From an uncultured Eubacterium sp. (GTDB lineage: Bacteria > Bacillota > Clostridia > Lachnospirales > Lachnospiraceae), in contig CAJUAU010000006.1 in the NCBI GenBank assembly GCA_910584645.1, forward strand, positions 54,273 through 118,272: a stretch of 64,000 nt of DNA, in the 5' to 3' direction. Position numbers and translations under genes: made by a program. The notes below the pieces were generated by a model. It was not told where the DNA came from, made no database searches, and saw only the letters and a program-made list of their open reading frames with translations. How positions within the stretch are numbered: position 1 is the stretch's first letter; each line of letters starts with the position of its first letter. Of the stretch, positions 9,083-17,097 are shown in pieces.

Positions 9083-10459
9083 TTAAAAATCATAATTATT
9101 AGGCAGTACATCATTTATGTAACTGTAAACCGCCGCATCCATATCCAGTATCTCCCGTTCCAGTCTCAGATTGTATAAGGTATGATACCGGCCAGAATAC
9201 ATCAGACACCCGCCGACATCCTTTTCCGACACAAAACGGAGTCCGCCTGTCTTAAAATCATAATATGCCCATCTGTTCTTTTTCTTTTCCTGGTCCTCAA
9301 GATACATCAGGCATGTATCCTCCGTCATCATCACACAGAGCCCACGGTTCATATAAGTGACGTCCCTTCCTCCGTTTCTGCCCATCTTCCAGAGCGCTTT
9401 CCCGCTATTCTCCAAAGGATTCAGACATTGTGTCAGTTCTTTCTCCACCTGCAGGGCGCCACCGTCCTCCAGATCTTTGCTAATTACCACGATATGGCTG
9501 CAGCATGGTTTCTTATCATGACGCATATGAATCTGGATATACAGACGGCGCGCCCGGACAAACAACCCAAAGTCCAGGTATTTGTGACTGTCACTCAGGG
9601 CGCAGTGATCATATCCCTCATTTTCAAGCAGTTGGCGGATCTCCGATACCGTGATCAGACGCCTGGCCTTCCCCTCTGCCGGGCAGCGCCAGACATCTTT
9701 TATTTCCTGAAATCCATCTGCCCAGAACAGGTCGGTACCGGCCGCCGTCATATAATACGCTGGCTCTTTATGTATCTGCTCAGTCTCATCTGATCCCAGT
9801 CTTTTCCTCAGCAATCCATCATCCCAGGCAGAGATGAAGACATTTTCCCCACAGAGGGCGACGTTGCTGATCTCTTTACATTTTTCCAGTCTGACGCTGT
9901 CATGATATCTTTTTTCCTGGATATCATATTCCCTATACTTATATGTTTTATCACTTATATAGACAATATATTTTCCGTCGCACCACACTCCCCCCGGCGA
10001 CTCCTGAAATCCCTGTTTATCCTCAAGCACCAGCTCTTCCCTGTCTGGATGTAACCGCCAGCCCCCAGACTGGACCACCGGCGCCCGCCAGATCTGGTGA
10101 CGGTCATCATTTATATTCTCTTTGACATAATAGACCCAGTCATTGTCCGCATAACACACATAAGAAAGATCCTCAACTTCTGTCCCTCTCCCGGCACCTC
10201 CGGCCAGCGGCCGCTCTACCAGCTCGAACCCTTTCTGATAGTATACATACCGGTCATTGCAAAATGTATCGGCTTTTTCCTGCACCGGGGGCGCTGTGGC
10301 CGGCAGCCCGGATACTCCGCCGCCGGATACTGCCCCTTCTGACACCGCTCTCCCGGATACGTCCCCAGAACCAGAAGAACCAGCAGATTTTCCGCCACAG
10401 CCCGATAATGTACCCATTATAAAACAGGCGATAAGCATCAACCATAATCTCTTTTTCAT
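9083..10459 (-). CDS. Tandem-array lipoprotein 7 (unknown function)
   Basis: Predicted surface lipoprotein of 458 residues, the second shortest of the nine complete members; function not recognised. Signal peptide MKKRLWLMLIACFIMGT, lipobox LSGC with Cys 21, then linker VSGRAVSEGAVSGGGVSG. The body opens with FCNDRYVYYQKGF and has YVCYADNDWVYYV, IWRAPV, WCDGKYIVYI, MNRGLCVMMTEDTCLMYL and YYDFKTGGLRFV. It ends in LPNNYDF, the PNN tail that genes 1, 2 and 8 also carry. AGGAAGG lies about six bases before the ATG. Seventeen bases separate it from gene 8. Confidence 0.8.
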   Translation of the reverse strand: MKKRLWLMLIACFIMGTLSGCGGKSAGSSGSGDVSGRAVSEGAVSGGGVSGLPATAPPVQEKADTFCNDRYVYYQKGFELVERPLAGGAGRGTEVEDLSYVCYADNDWVYYVKENINDDRHQIWRAPVVQSGGWRLHPDREELVLEDKQGFQESPGGVWCDGKYIVYISDKTYKYREYDIQEKRYHDSVRLEKCKEISNVALCGENVFISAWDDGLLRKRLGSDETEQIHKEPAYYMTAAGTDLFWADGFQEIKDVWRCPAEGKARRLITVSEIRQLLENEGYDHCALSDSHKYLDFGLFVRARRLYIQIHMRHDKKPCCSHIVVISKDLEDGGALQVEKELTQCLNPLENSGKALWKMGRNGGRDVTYMNRGLCVMMTEDTCLMYLEDQEKKKNRWAYYDFKTGGLRFVSEKDVGGCLMYSGRYHTLYNLRLEREILDMDAAVYSYINDVLPNNYDF

Positions 10460-10476
10460 CTCATACCTTCCTATGA

Positions 10477-11901
10477 CTAATCATTATTTGGCATATAATT
10501 TAAAAACATCTGCGGCTCCTCTGCGGGATGATACTTTTCATGACAATACAACAGATACCATTCATCCGCTTTTTTATCCAGTACCTTTGTCTTTCCTGTC
10601 TTAAAAGCATAACTTACCAACTGATGATCCTCCGATTTTTCATCTGCCAGTAAAAAGAAAGCATGATCCGCTGTCATATCCACGCATAAACCGCGGCTAA
10701 AAAACACAGCCTTATCAGAACCGCCCGCATTTGACCAGTATTTCCGGAACACCTTCTGATTTTCCTCCGGATTTTTCAGACACTGGGTCAGTTCCTGGTC
10801 CACCATAAGATTTCCTTTTTCTTCCATATCAAAACGAAGCATCTTCATATCCCGGCAGACCACCTTCTCTTTCTTCCACTGGAATTCCAGCTGCAGATAG
10901 AGAGTTTTCTCCCTGACAAATACGTTTGTCGTGCTCCACCTGGAATCCTCCGCTTTTTTTATCTGCTCTGCAAGCCCTTCCTTTGTCAGCAGCTCCTCGA
11001 TCTCTCCCGGAGAGATCAGTATCTCACGCCATCCCTGGGGATGGGAGCTGTCGGGATAGTGATACATCACTACTTCTTTTTCCAGATCTGTGTAATCATC
11101 CTCTTCAGTATAACCGCCTGGGTCTGTCAATAATATCCCTTCTTCCTTAAAAAAGGCTCCGTTATAACTTTTTGACAGATTGGGAAAGGGGATCACTTCT
11201 CCTGTATTTCCGTCCAGGATATAATCTTCACGATCGTCTTCCTCCACCTTGTAACATAGGATGTATGCACCCCTTCTATTTCCTGCTATTATGTAAGCAT
11301 CATCCACTTTTTCGTCGGCAAATTTTTTCTTTTCCACATCATATCTTTTTAATTTACCTCTACTGGCAATATAAGCGATCCATCTGCCATTACAGAAAAT
11401 ATAGTCACCCCGTCCTGACGGTCCCCACATGCGATCCTCATCTTCCAGGATCAGCTCTTTCTTTTTCCAGTTTACCTGTCTGTGATCCCCGGCAGGTTCC
11501 ATAGGCGCCCGCCAAATTTGATCGGCCTCTTTATCCTCTTCCGTTACCTCACGCTCACCGGTAAAATAAATCCACTCATTATCTACATAACAGATCTCAG
11601 CCGCATTTTTTATTACAGCTCTACGCTCCGAATGATCTTTCCAATTCCGTTCGGTGATAATGGTTTTCCGATAATCCTCATCATCATACTCACTATAATA
11701 AACGTTCCAGTCATTGCAGAATTCACCCTGGGGATTTTGCGGTCCCTGCCTGACTACCGCCTGTCCGCTGACCGCTTCTCCTGACACCGCGCCCCTGGAC
11801 ACAGCTCCGTCACCGGAAATACCAGCAAACTCCCCGCCGCAACCGGTCAGGAACCCTGCCGCCGATAACACACATAGAAAACATGCTATTTTCTTTTTCA
11901 T
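10477..11901 (-). CDS. Tandem-array lipoprotein 8 (unknown function)
   Basis: Predicted surface lipoprotein of 474 residues; function not recognised. Signal peptide MKKKIACFLCVLSAAGF, lipobox LTGC (Cys 21), linker VSRGAVSGEAVSGQAV. The body opens with FCNDWNVYYSEYD and keeps the family landmarks EICYVDNEWIYFT, IWRAPM, FCNGRWIAYI, FFSRGLCVDMTADHAFFLL and YAFKTGKTKVL. It ends in NYMPNND. It is more diverged than the others, with an extra acidic segment (EEDDYTDLEKE) in the middle. Start at 11901 is favoured because GAGGG sits five bases upstream; the ATG at 11913 has an AGGAA directly touching it. Confidence 0.78.
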   Translation of the reverse strand: MKKKIACFLCVLSAAGFLTGCGGEFAGISGDGAVSRGAVSGEAVSGQAVVRQGPQNPQGEFCNDWNVYYSEYDDEDYRKTIITERNWKDHSERRAVIKNAAEICYVDNEWIYFTGEREVTEEDKEADQIWRAPMEPAGDHRQVNWKKKELILEDEDRMWGPSGRGDYIFCNGRWIAYIASRGKLKRYDVEKKKFADEKVDDAYIIAGNRRGAYILCYKVEEDDREDYILDGNTGEVIPFPNLSKSYNGAFFKEEGILLTDPGGYTEEDDYTDLEKEVVMYHYPDSSHPQGWREILISPGEIEELLTKEGLAEQIKKAEDSRWSTTNVFVREKTLYLQLEFQWKKEKVVCRDMKMLRFDMEEKGNLMVDQELTQCLKNPEENQKVFRKYWSNAGGSDKAVFFSRGLCVDMTADHAFFLLADEKSEDHQLVSYAFKTGKTKVLDKKADEWYLLYCHEKYHPAEEPQMFLNYMPNND

Positions 11902-11926
11902 ATCAACCCTCATTTCCTATAACACA

Positions 11927-13450
11927 TCATTTGACAAATCTGCAGGCACAGATATCATAGCCACAGGGACCCATAAAAAATGTTTCCTGGGGATAGAGTT
12001 CATAAGTTTCCACATCACAGACGCCGGGCAGATCCTGGCTTTCTGGATAAAGCAGTTCAAAATACCCTTCGTCCTCCGGCGTCAGCCGGCAAAACTCCCT
12101 GGTCTCCAGATCATAACTTCCAAAACGGAGCGAATCTTGTTCTTCTTCCGTATCTTCTTCATGAAAACATAAAATGGCTTTGCCGCTCTGGATCTTGCAG
12201 CACTTTGACATATTCCAGACTGCATTTTTCACCTTTCTCGGCTCCGGAAGTTGATCCGGCGCATGACTGCTGCTTATCATCATTCTGGGATCATATACAA
12301 TCTCTCCCCTTCCCTCTCCATAAGATCTCATACAAGAGGTAAGCTCCTTTTCATACCGAAGTTCTGGCTCTCCCTGCCCCTGGCTGAACATCTGGCATGC
12401 CATATGATATTCCTCACCCTGGTACCAATTTGCCTGAACCTGAATATACAACCGGTCTGCCTGGCAAAAAAGATCCACCACCCCAAAATCATCCAGCTTA
12501 TCTTTATCCGGATCCAGCCCTTCTGCCGCCTCCACCGCCTTTTTCAGCTGCTCCCTGGAGACCAGAAGGCTGTCCGTCCCGCGGTCCAGATCATATTTGT
12601 GGATCTGCCTGGAGGTGCCATCCTCTTCCGTAAATCCTTCCACATAATAAAAGGTGTCCTGGTTCCGTCTTACGGTTCTGTTAAAGCCTAAAAAAACCTC
12701 TCCACAATCCGCCAGTTTCCTCCAATCCCCCTCTTCGTGGTTCCGGACAAAAACTCCAATATCATCGAGAAACAAGAAAATCCGGTCACCACATGAAAAA
12801 AGGCTGGTCTCATCCCCCCATAACTCTGATCCCACAGCTGGCAGGTCCATTATCTTCTTATTTCCTGTGTCCAGATCCAATGCTGCCAGTTGTTTCATAC
12901 CTCCTGAAAAAATAAGATAATAAAGAGTGTGGGAAGCCATAGTAAAGCTATCCCATTCCATTCCCTGATACTCTCCGGTATCGTCGGTTTCTGCTGCAAT
13001 CCTTTCAGCGTCCTTTACCAGCACCTGATCAAATCCCTTCTCATCCTTTTCCAGGGGAATGCGCCAGATGGAATCCGCAACATGATCATCATCGTCATTC
13101 CATTCTGATGTCGCTACATACAGAGCATCTTCCCTCACGGATATCAATTGCTCCACATCTTCAAATTTTATGGTCTTCCGGCCAGTACCATCCCGCCTGC
13201 TCTGCACGAGATAGTAGTCATCTTCTCCATTCCAGTCCATCCAGTACCAGTTTGTATCCGTGCAAAAAGGCGGACAGGAATCCTCTCTTTTTTCCTGTTT
13301 GCTTTTCACAGTTTGTCCCCTTACCGCACCACCGGAGACCGCGCCTTCGGATACAGCTCTGTCACTGGAAATGGAGGCATATTCTCCGCCGCAGCCCCCA
13401 AGGCTCAATACTCCCAGGCACAACATTAATAAATATAGTTTTCTATACAT
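11927..13450 (-). CDS. Tandem-array lipoprotein 9 (first gene of the array)
   Basis: Predicted surface lipoprotein of 507 residues, the longest and the promoter-proximal member; function not recognised. Signal peptide MYRKLYLLMLCLGVLSL, lipobox GGC with Cys 20, linker VSEGAVSGGAVRGQTV. The body opens with FCTDTNWYWMDWN and shares YHMACQMFSQ, YEKELTSCMRSYG and SYDLETREFCRLTPED with gene 3. Start at 13450 has GAGGGG four bases upstream; the ATG at 13462 has none. Only a weak promoter is visible upstream, so the array is probably one operon from here leftwards. Confidence 0.78.
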   Translation of the reverse strand: MYRKLYLLMLCLGVLSLGGCGGEYASISSDRAVSEGAVSGGAVRGQTVKSKQEKREDSCPPFCTDTNWYWMDWNGEDDYYLVQSRRDGTGRKTIKFEDVEQLISVREDALYVATSEWNDDDDHVADSIWRIPLEKDEKGFDQVLVKDAERIAAETDDTGEYQGMEWDSFTMASHTLYYLIFSGGMKQLAALDLDTGNKKIMDLPAVGSELWGDETSLFSCGDRIFLFLDDIGVFVRNHEEGDWRKLADCGEVFLGFNRTVRRNQDTFYYVEGFTEEDGTSRQIHKYDLDRGTDSLLVSREQLKKAVEAAEGLDPDKDKLDDFGVVDLFCQADRLYIQVQANWYQGEEYHMACQMFSQGQGEPELRYEKELTSCMRSYGEGRGEIVYDPRMMISSSHAPDQLPEPRKVKNAVWNMSKCCKIQSGKAILCFHEEDTEEEQDSLRFGSYDLETREFCRLTPEDEGYFELLYPESQDLPGVCDVETYELYPQETFFMGPCGYDICACRFVK

Positions 13451-13507
13451 TTTACCCCTCATTTCTGCTCGGAACTTCAGATCCTCTCTTTTCCCAAGTA
13501 TTACCTT

Positions 13508-13536
13508 ACACTATTTCTATCGTCGTTTTGTTACAA
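13508..13536 (-). promoter_or_regulatory. Weak candidate promoter of the lipoprotein array
   Basis: On the minus strand TTGTAA and TAGTGT are separated by 17 bases, about 60 bases before the start of lipoprotein 9. The -10 box is poor. It is the best vegetative-type match in the gap between the upstream terminator and the first array gene. Confidence 0.3.
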
Positions 13537-13575
13537 AAATATTATTTTTGCATGAATATTAAATTTCCGACCGGT

Positions 13576-13622
13576 AAAAAGAAAGACAGTGTAAAAGCAT
13601 CTCTGCCTTCACACTGTCTTTT
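13576..13622 (-). terminator. Terminator of the decarboxylase operon
   Basis: An 11-base stem AAAGACAGTGT/ACACTGTCTTT (13582-13592 with 13611-13621) is followed on the minus strand by a T-rich run. It lies just after the oadA stop and separates this operon from the lipoprotein array. Confidence 0.85.
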
Positions 13623-13641
13623 CTAAATTCAAATCCAGGGA

Positions 13642-15057
13642 TTACACCGGATATACTTTATTTTCTTTATCTGCCAGCGTGGCATCCACTTTTGTCTTCT
13701 GCGCCTCACGGTACTTAAAGAACTCTGTGGCCACCTGTGGGAACAGTGCATAGGAAAGTACATCCTCATCCTGCTGCTTCCACTGGGACATCTCCTTTTC
13801 GAGATCTGCCAGCTGCGGTTTGATCAGATCCGCCGGACGGCAGGTGATCGGTTCGGTGTCACCGATACATTTTTTCTGGACTTCCGGATCAAAAGGCTTC
13901 ACAGTCTGGCCAAACTCACCAGACAGAAGCTTCTTGGATTCCTTCGTCACCATCTTATATCTCTCACCGGAAACGACATTCAGAACTGCCTGGGTACCCA
14001 CGATCTGGGATGACGGTGTTACCAATGGCGGCTCACCGAAATCTTTCCGCACACGGGGTACTTCTTCCAGCACTTCCTCATACTTGCTTTCCTGTCCCAT
14101 CTCCTTGAGCTGGGATACAAGATTGCTGAGCATGCCTCCCGGTACCTGATACATCAGTGTTTTAATATTTACTCCGAGAACTTTTGTATTCATCAGACCG
14201 CTCTGCAACGCCTCTTCGCGCATCGGACGGAAGTATTCTGCGATCTCCGCCAGAAGATTCTGATCAAGCCCCGTGTCATACGGAGTTCCTCTAAAGGTCT
14301 CCACCATAACTTCTGTCGCCGGCTGGCTGGTGCCAAGCGCGAAAGGAGACATCGCCGTGTCAATGATATCACAGCCCGCCTCAACTGCCTTCATATAGGT
14401 CATGGCAGCCACACCGGATGTATAATGGGTGTGAAGGTCGATCGGAATATCTACGGACTCTTTCAGAGCTGTCACGAGCTCTGTTGCTTCATATGGGGTG
14501 AGAAGACCCGCCATGTCTTTGATACAAAGGGACTTTGCACCGAGATCCTCAATTCTCTTTGCCATATCCTTCCAATAATCCATGGTATACGCATCCCCAA
14601 GAGTATAGGAAAGGGCAATCTGGGCGTGTCCGTTTTCCTTATTTGCCGCCTTTACCGCTGTCTCCAGATTTCGGATATCATTGAGACAGTCAAAAATACG
14701 GATGATATCAATACCGTTTGCCAGTGATTTCTGTACAAAGTACTCCACCACATCATCTGCATAGTGATTGTATCCAAGGATATTCTGCCCACGGAACAGC
14801 ATCTGCAGTTTTGTATTTTTAAAGCCGTCTCTCAGTTTACGAAGCCTCTCCCATGGATCTTCTTTTAAGAAACGAAGGGACGCATCAAAAGTGGCTCCTC
14901 CCCAGCACTCTACCGCATGGTAGCCCACTTGATCCATCTTGTCGATGATCGGAAGCATCTGTTCCGTCGTCATACGGGTGGCAATCAGGGACTGATGAGC
15001 GTCACGAAGGATTGTTTCAGTTATTTTAATCGGCTTCTTTGCTTTATTATCTGCCAT
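13642..15057 (-). CDS. oadA: Oxaloacetate decarboxylase alpha-type / 5S-type carboxyltransferase subunit
   Basis: Carboxyltransferase of the pyruvate/oxaloacetate family, moving CO2 between a 2-oxo acid and biotin. Family motifs are clear: TETILRDAHQSLIATRM at the start (metal and substrate site), LFRGQNILGYNHY, IRIFDCLNDIRN, CIKDMAGLL and the metal-binding HTHYTSG. At 471 residues it lacks the C-terminal biotin domain of full OadA; the carrier is the separate gene at 16261. It is the last gene of the operon, 57 bases after the beta subunit, with AGGAGGAAATAAAG before the ATG. Because an acyl-CoA-type carboxyltransferase is encoded in the same operon, it could be a 5S-like transcarboxylase subunit instead of a plain oxaloacetate decarboxylase. 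Confidence 0.88.
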   Translation of the reverse strand: MADNKAKKPIKITETILRDAHQSLIATRMTTEQMLPIIDKMDQVGYHAVECWGGATFDASLRFLKEDPWERLRKLRDGFKNTKLQMLFRGQNILGYNHYADDVVEYFVQKSLANGIDIIRIFDCLNDIRNLETAVKAANKENGHAQIALSYTLGDAYTMDYWKDMAKRIEDLGAKSLCIKDMAGLLTPYEATELVTALKESVDIPIDLHTHYTSGVAAMTYMKAVEAGCDIIDTAMSPFALGTSQPATEVMVETFRGTPYDTGLDQNLLAEIAEYFRPMREEALQSGLMNTKVLGVNIKTLMYQVPGGMLSNLVSQLKEMGQESKYEEVLEEVPRVRKDFGEPPLVTPSSQIVGTQAVLNVVSGERYKMVTKESKKLLSGEFGQTVKPFDPEVQKKCIGDTEPITCRPADLIKPQLADLEKEMSQWKQQDEDVLSYALFPQVATEFFKYREAQKTKVDATLADKENKVYPV

Positions 15058-15114
15058 CTTTATTTCCTCCTAAAAATATTTTACGCGTTAATGTGCGCTA
15101 TGCATCATTTCGCA

Positions 15115-16233
15115 TTAGACTCCAAAGATTGCCATGAATACACCGGCCGCTACTGCTGTGCCGATCACTCCGGCTACATTTGGTCCCATGGCATGCATCA
15201 GCAGGAAATTGGTCGGATCTGCTTCTGCCCCCACCTTCTGGGATACCCTGGCTGCCATCGGAACCGCAGAAACCCCGGCGGAACCAATAAGCGGGTTGAT
15301 CTTGCCTTTTGAAATCTTACACATCAGCTTACCAAACAGGACGCCCGCCGCTGTGCCCACTGCAAAGGCGATCAGACCGAGGGCAACGATCTTCAGTGTA
15401 TCGATGTCGATAAAGTTCTCGCCACTGGTTTTCGCCCCTACCGATGTACCCAGCAGGATAACAACGATGTACATCAGTGCGTTGGATGCTGTCTCTGTCA
15501 GCTGTCCAACCACACCGGATTCTTTGAACAGGTTACCAAGCATCAGCATACCTACAAGAGGCGCCGTACTCGGCAGGATCAGACATACCACCGTGGTTAC
15601 GATGATCGGGAAAAGAATCCGCTCCAGCTTTGAGACAGGACGGAGCTGATCCATCTTGATCATTCGTTCTTCTTTTGTAGTAAACAGTTTCATGATCGGC
15701 GGCTGAATGATCGGCACCAGTGACATATAAGAATATGCCGCCACTGCAATCGGTCCCATAAGTTCCTTCTGCCCCAGCTTTCCTGCCAGGAAGATCGAGG
15801 TCGGGCCGTCCGCGCCTCCGATGATCGAGATTGCCGCTGCCGCCATGCCGTTGAATCCCATCACGATGGCCATCAGATATGCGGCAAAGATACCGAACTG
15901 CGCCGCTGCTCCCAGAAGAAAACTCTTGGGATTCGCGATCAGCGGACCGAAATCTGTCATCGCTCCTACACCGAGGAAGATCAGGGATGGCAGGATACTC
16001 CATTCATCCAGTTTAAAGAAATATTCTAACAGTCCGCCAGGCTCCATGATCTGCGGATAAATGTTGACAAGCAGCATACCGAATGCGATAGGGACGAGCA
16101 AAAGAGGCTCATAACCCTTCTTGATCGCCAGATAGAGAAACACAAAAGCAACCAGTATCATCACATAACTGCGCCAGTCAACTGTTCCATTTGCAAATGC
16201 AGTCTGATGGAGAAGATTCTGCAAAACTTCCAT
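15115..16233 (-). CDS. oadB: Sodium ion-translocating decarboxylase, beta subunit
   Basis: Integral membrane subunit that decarboxylates carboxybiotin and couples this to sodium export. Shown by many hydrophobic helices over 372 residues, the family signature GGADGPTSIFLAGKLG about residues 139-154, the GNLFKESGVVGQLTETASNAL segment typical of the family, and NFLLMHAMGPNVAGVIG near the C-terminus. Length fits the family (about 370-430 residues). It lies between the biotin carrier and oadA genes. GGAGG sits eight bases before the ATG. The sequence cannot distinguish oxaloacetate, methylmalonyl-CoA and glutaconyl-CoA pumps, since all share this subunit. Confidence 0.92.
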   Translation of the reverse strand: MEVLQNLLHQTAFANGTVDWRSYVMILVAFVFLYLAIKKGYEPLLLVPIAFGMLLVNIYPQIMEPGGLLEYFFKLDEWSILPSLIFLGVGAMTDFGPLIANPKSFLLGAAAQFGIFAAYLMAIVMGFNGMAAAAISIIGGADGPTSIFLAGKLGQKELMGPIAVAAYSYMSLVPIIQPPIMKLFTTKEERMIKMDQLRPVSKLERILFPIIVTTVVCLILPSTAPLVGMLMLGNLFKESGVVGQLTETASNALMYIVVILLGTSVGAKTSGENFIDIDTLKIVALGLIAFAVGTAAGVLFGKLMCKISKGKINPLIGSAGVSAVPMAARVSQKVGAEADPTNFLLMHAMGPNVAGVIGTAVAAGVFMAIFGV

Positions 16234-16260
16234 CTTTTTTACCTCCAGTTATTTAGTGAA

Positions 16261-16638
16261 TTAGTCCATAGTAGCCAATACGTCGCCGGCTCCAACCATA
16301 TCACCGGAGTTCACGTTGATGCTTGCGATCTTTCCATCCTGAGGCGCCACGACTTCATTTTCCATCTTCATCGCCTCGAGAAGAAGAACCACATCTCCTC
16401 TTTTCACCTCTGCTCCCACACTTGCTTTCACAGCCAGGATCTTTCCGGGCATCGGTGCTGTCACCTGGACAGAACCAGCGGAACCGCCTGCTGCCGGAGC
16501 TGGCGCCGGCTTCGGCGCCGGTGCTGCTGGAGCTGCTGCCACTGGAGCCGCCGGTGCTGCTGGAGAAGCTGCTCCTGTTTTTTCTTCCACTGATACGTCA
16601 TATACGGTTCCATTTACTGTAATAGTATAATTTTTCAT
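16261..16638 (-). CDS. Biotin carboxyl carrier subunit (gamma-type / 1.3S-type)
   Basis: Small biotin carrier of 125 residues that shuttles the carboxyl group between the carboxyltransferases and the membrane pump. The N-terminal strand KNYTITVNGTVYDVSV is typical of decarboxylase carriers. A flexible alanine-proline linker follows (about residues 23-55), then a biotinyl domain with EAMKMENEV, whose central Lys is the biotinylation site, and the closing GDVLATM. AGGAGG lies eight bases before the ATG. It is the only carrier in the operon, so both carboxyltransferases would have to share it. Confidence 0.93.
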   Translation of the reverse strand: MKNYTITVNGTVYDVSVEEKTGAASPAAPAAPVAAAPAAPAPKPAPAPAAGGSAGSVQVTAPMPGKILAVKASVGAEVKRGDVVLLLEAMKMENEVVAPQDGKIASINVNSGDMVGAGDVLATMD

Positions 16639-16724
16639 GGGTTATATCCTCCTAATTAATGATAATAGTCATAACGTTATTCATTTTCAGGGCAAAAGAC
16701 ATTTTAACCTTTTGACCCTTAGTT

Positions 16725-17093
16725 CTAGTACCTCTTTTTAATAGAACGGATCACAAGACCCTCAGCAGGTACCGGAGTCCCTTCCTGTTCCATCGCAGCA
16801 GAAACCGCCGCTGTGATCACTGCCACCAGCTGGGTATCATCTGCTTTGACCGGCGCTGGCGGTGCCGGTTTTGGTGCCGGAATCGGTCTTGGCGCCGGCT
16901 TCGGAACCGGTGCTGCCTCTTTCTTTCCAGATGAACGATCCAGCAGATCCGGAATAAATTTCATCAGATAGATGATAAAAGAGATCAGGATCAGTACAAG
17001 GAACACAGTCCCCATACCCAGTGCCGTATTCACCAGTGCTTCTGGAAACGTTGTCACAACCTCATCCGCTGCTGCCGCTATTAACAATCCCAT
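16725..17093 (-). CDS. OadG-family small membrane anchor subunit (delta-type)
   Basis: Small membrane subunit of 122 residues. One hydrophobic helix (about residues 24-48, LGMGTVFLVLILISFIIYLMKF) is followed by a charged turn, a proline-alanine hinge (VPKPAPRPIPAPKPAPPAP) and a short soluble tail DDTQLVAVITAAVSAAM. This is the layout of OadG/MmdD proteins, which hold the soluble carboxyltransferase and the carrier on the membrane pump. The start at 17093 has GAGGTGATGGA upstream, overlapping the end of the previous gene, which finishes four bases before. Function is by family resemblance and context. Confidence 0.85.
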   Translation of the reverse strand: MGLLIAAAADEVVTTFPEALVNTALGMGTVFLVLILISFIIYLMKFIPDLLDRSSGKKEAAPVPKPAPRPIPAPKPAPPAPVKADDTQLVAVITAAVSAAMEQEGTPVPAEGLVIRSIKKRY

Positions 17094-17097
17094 TCCA

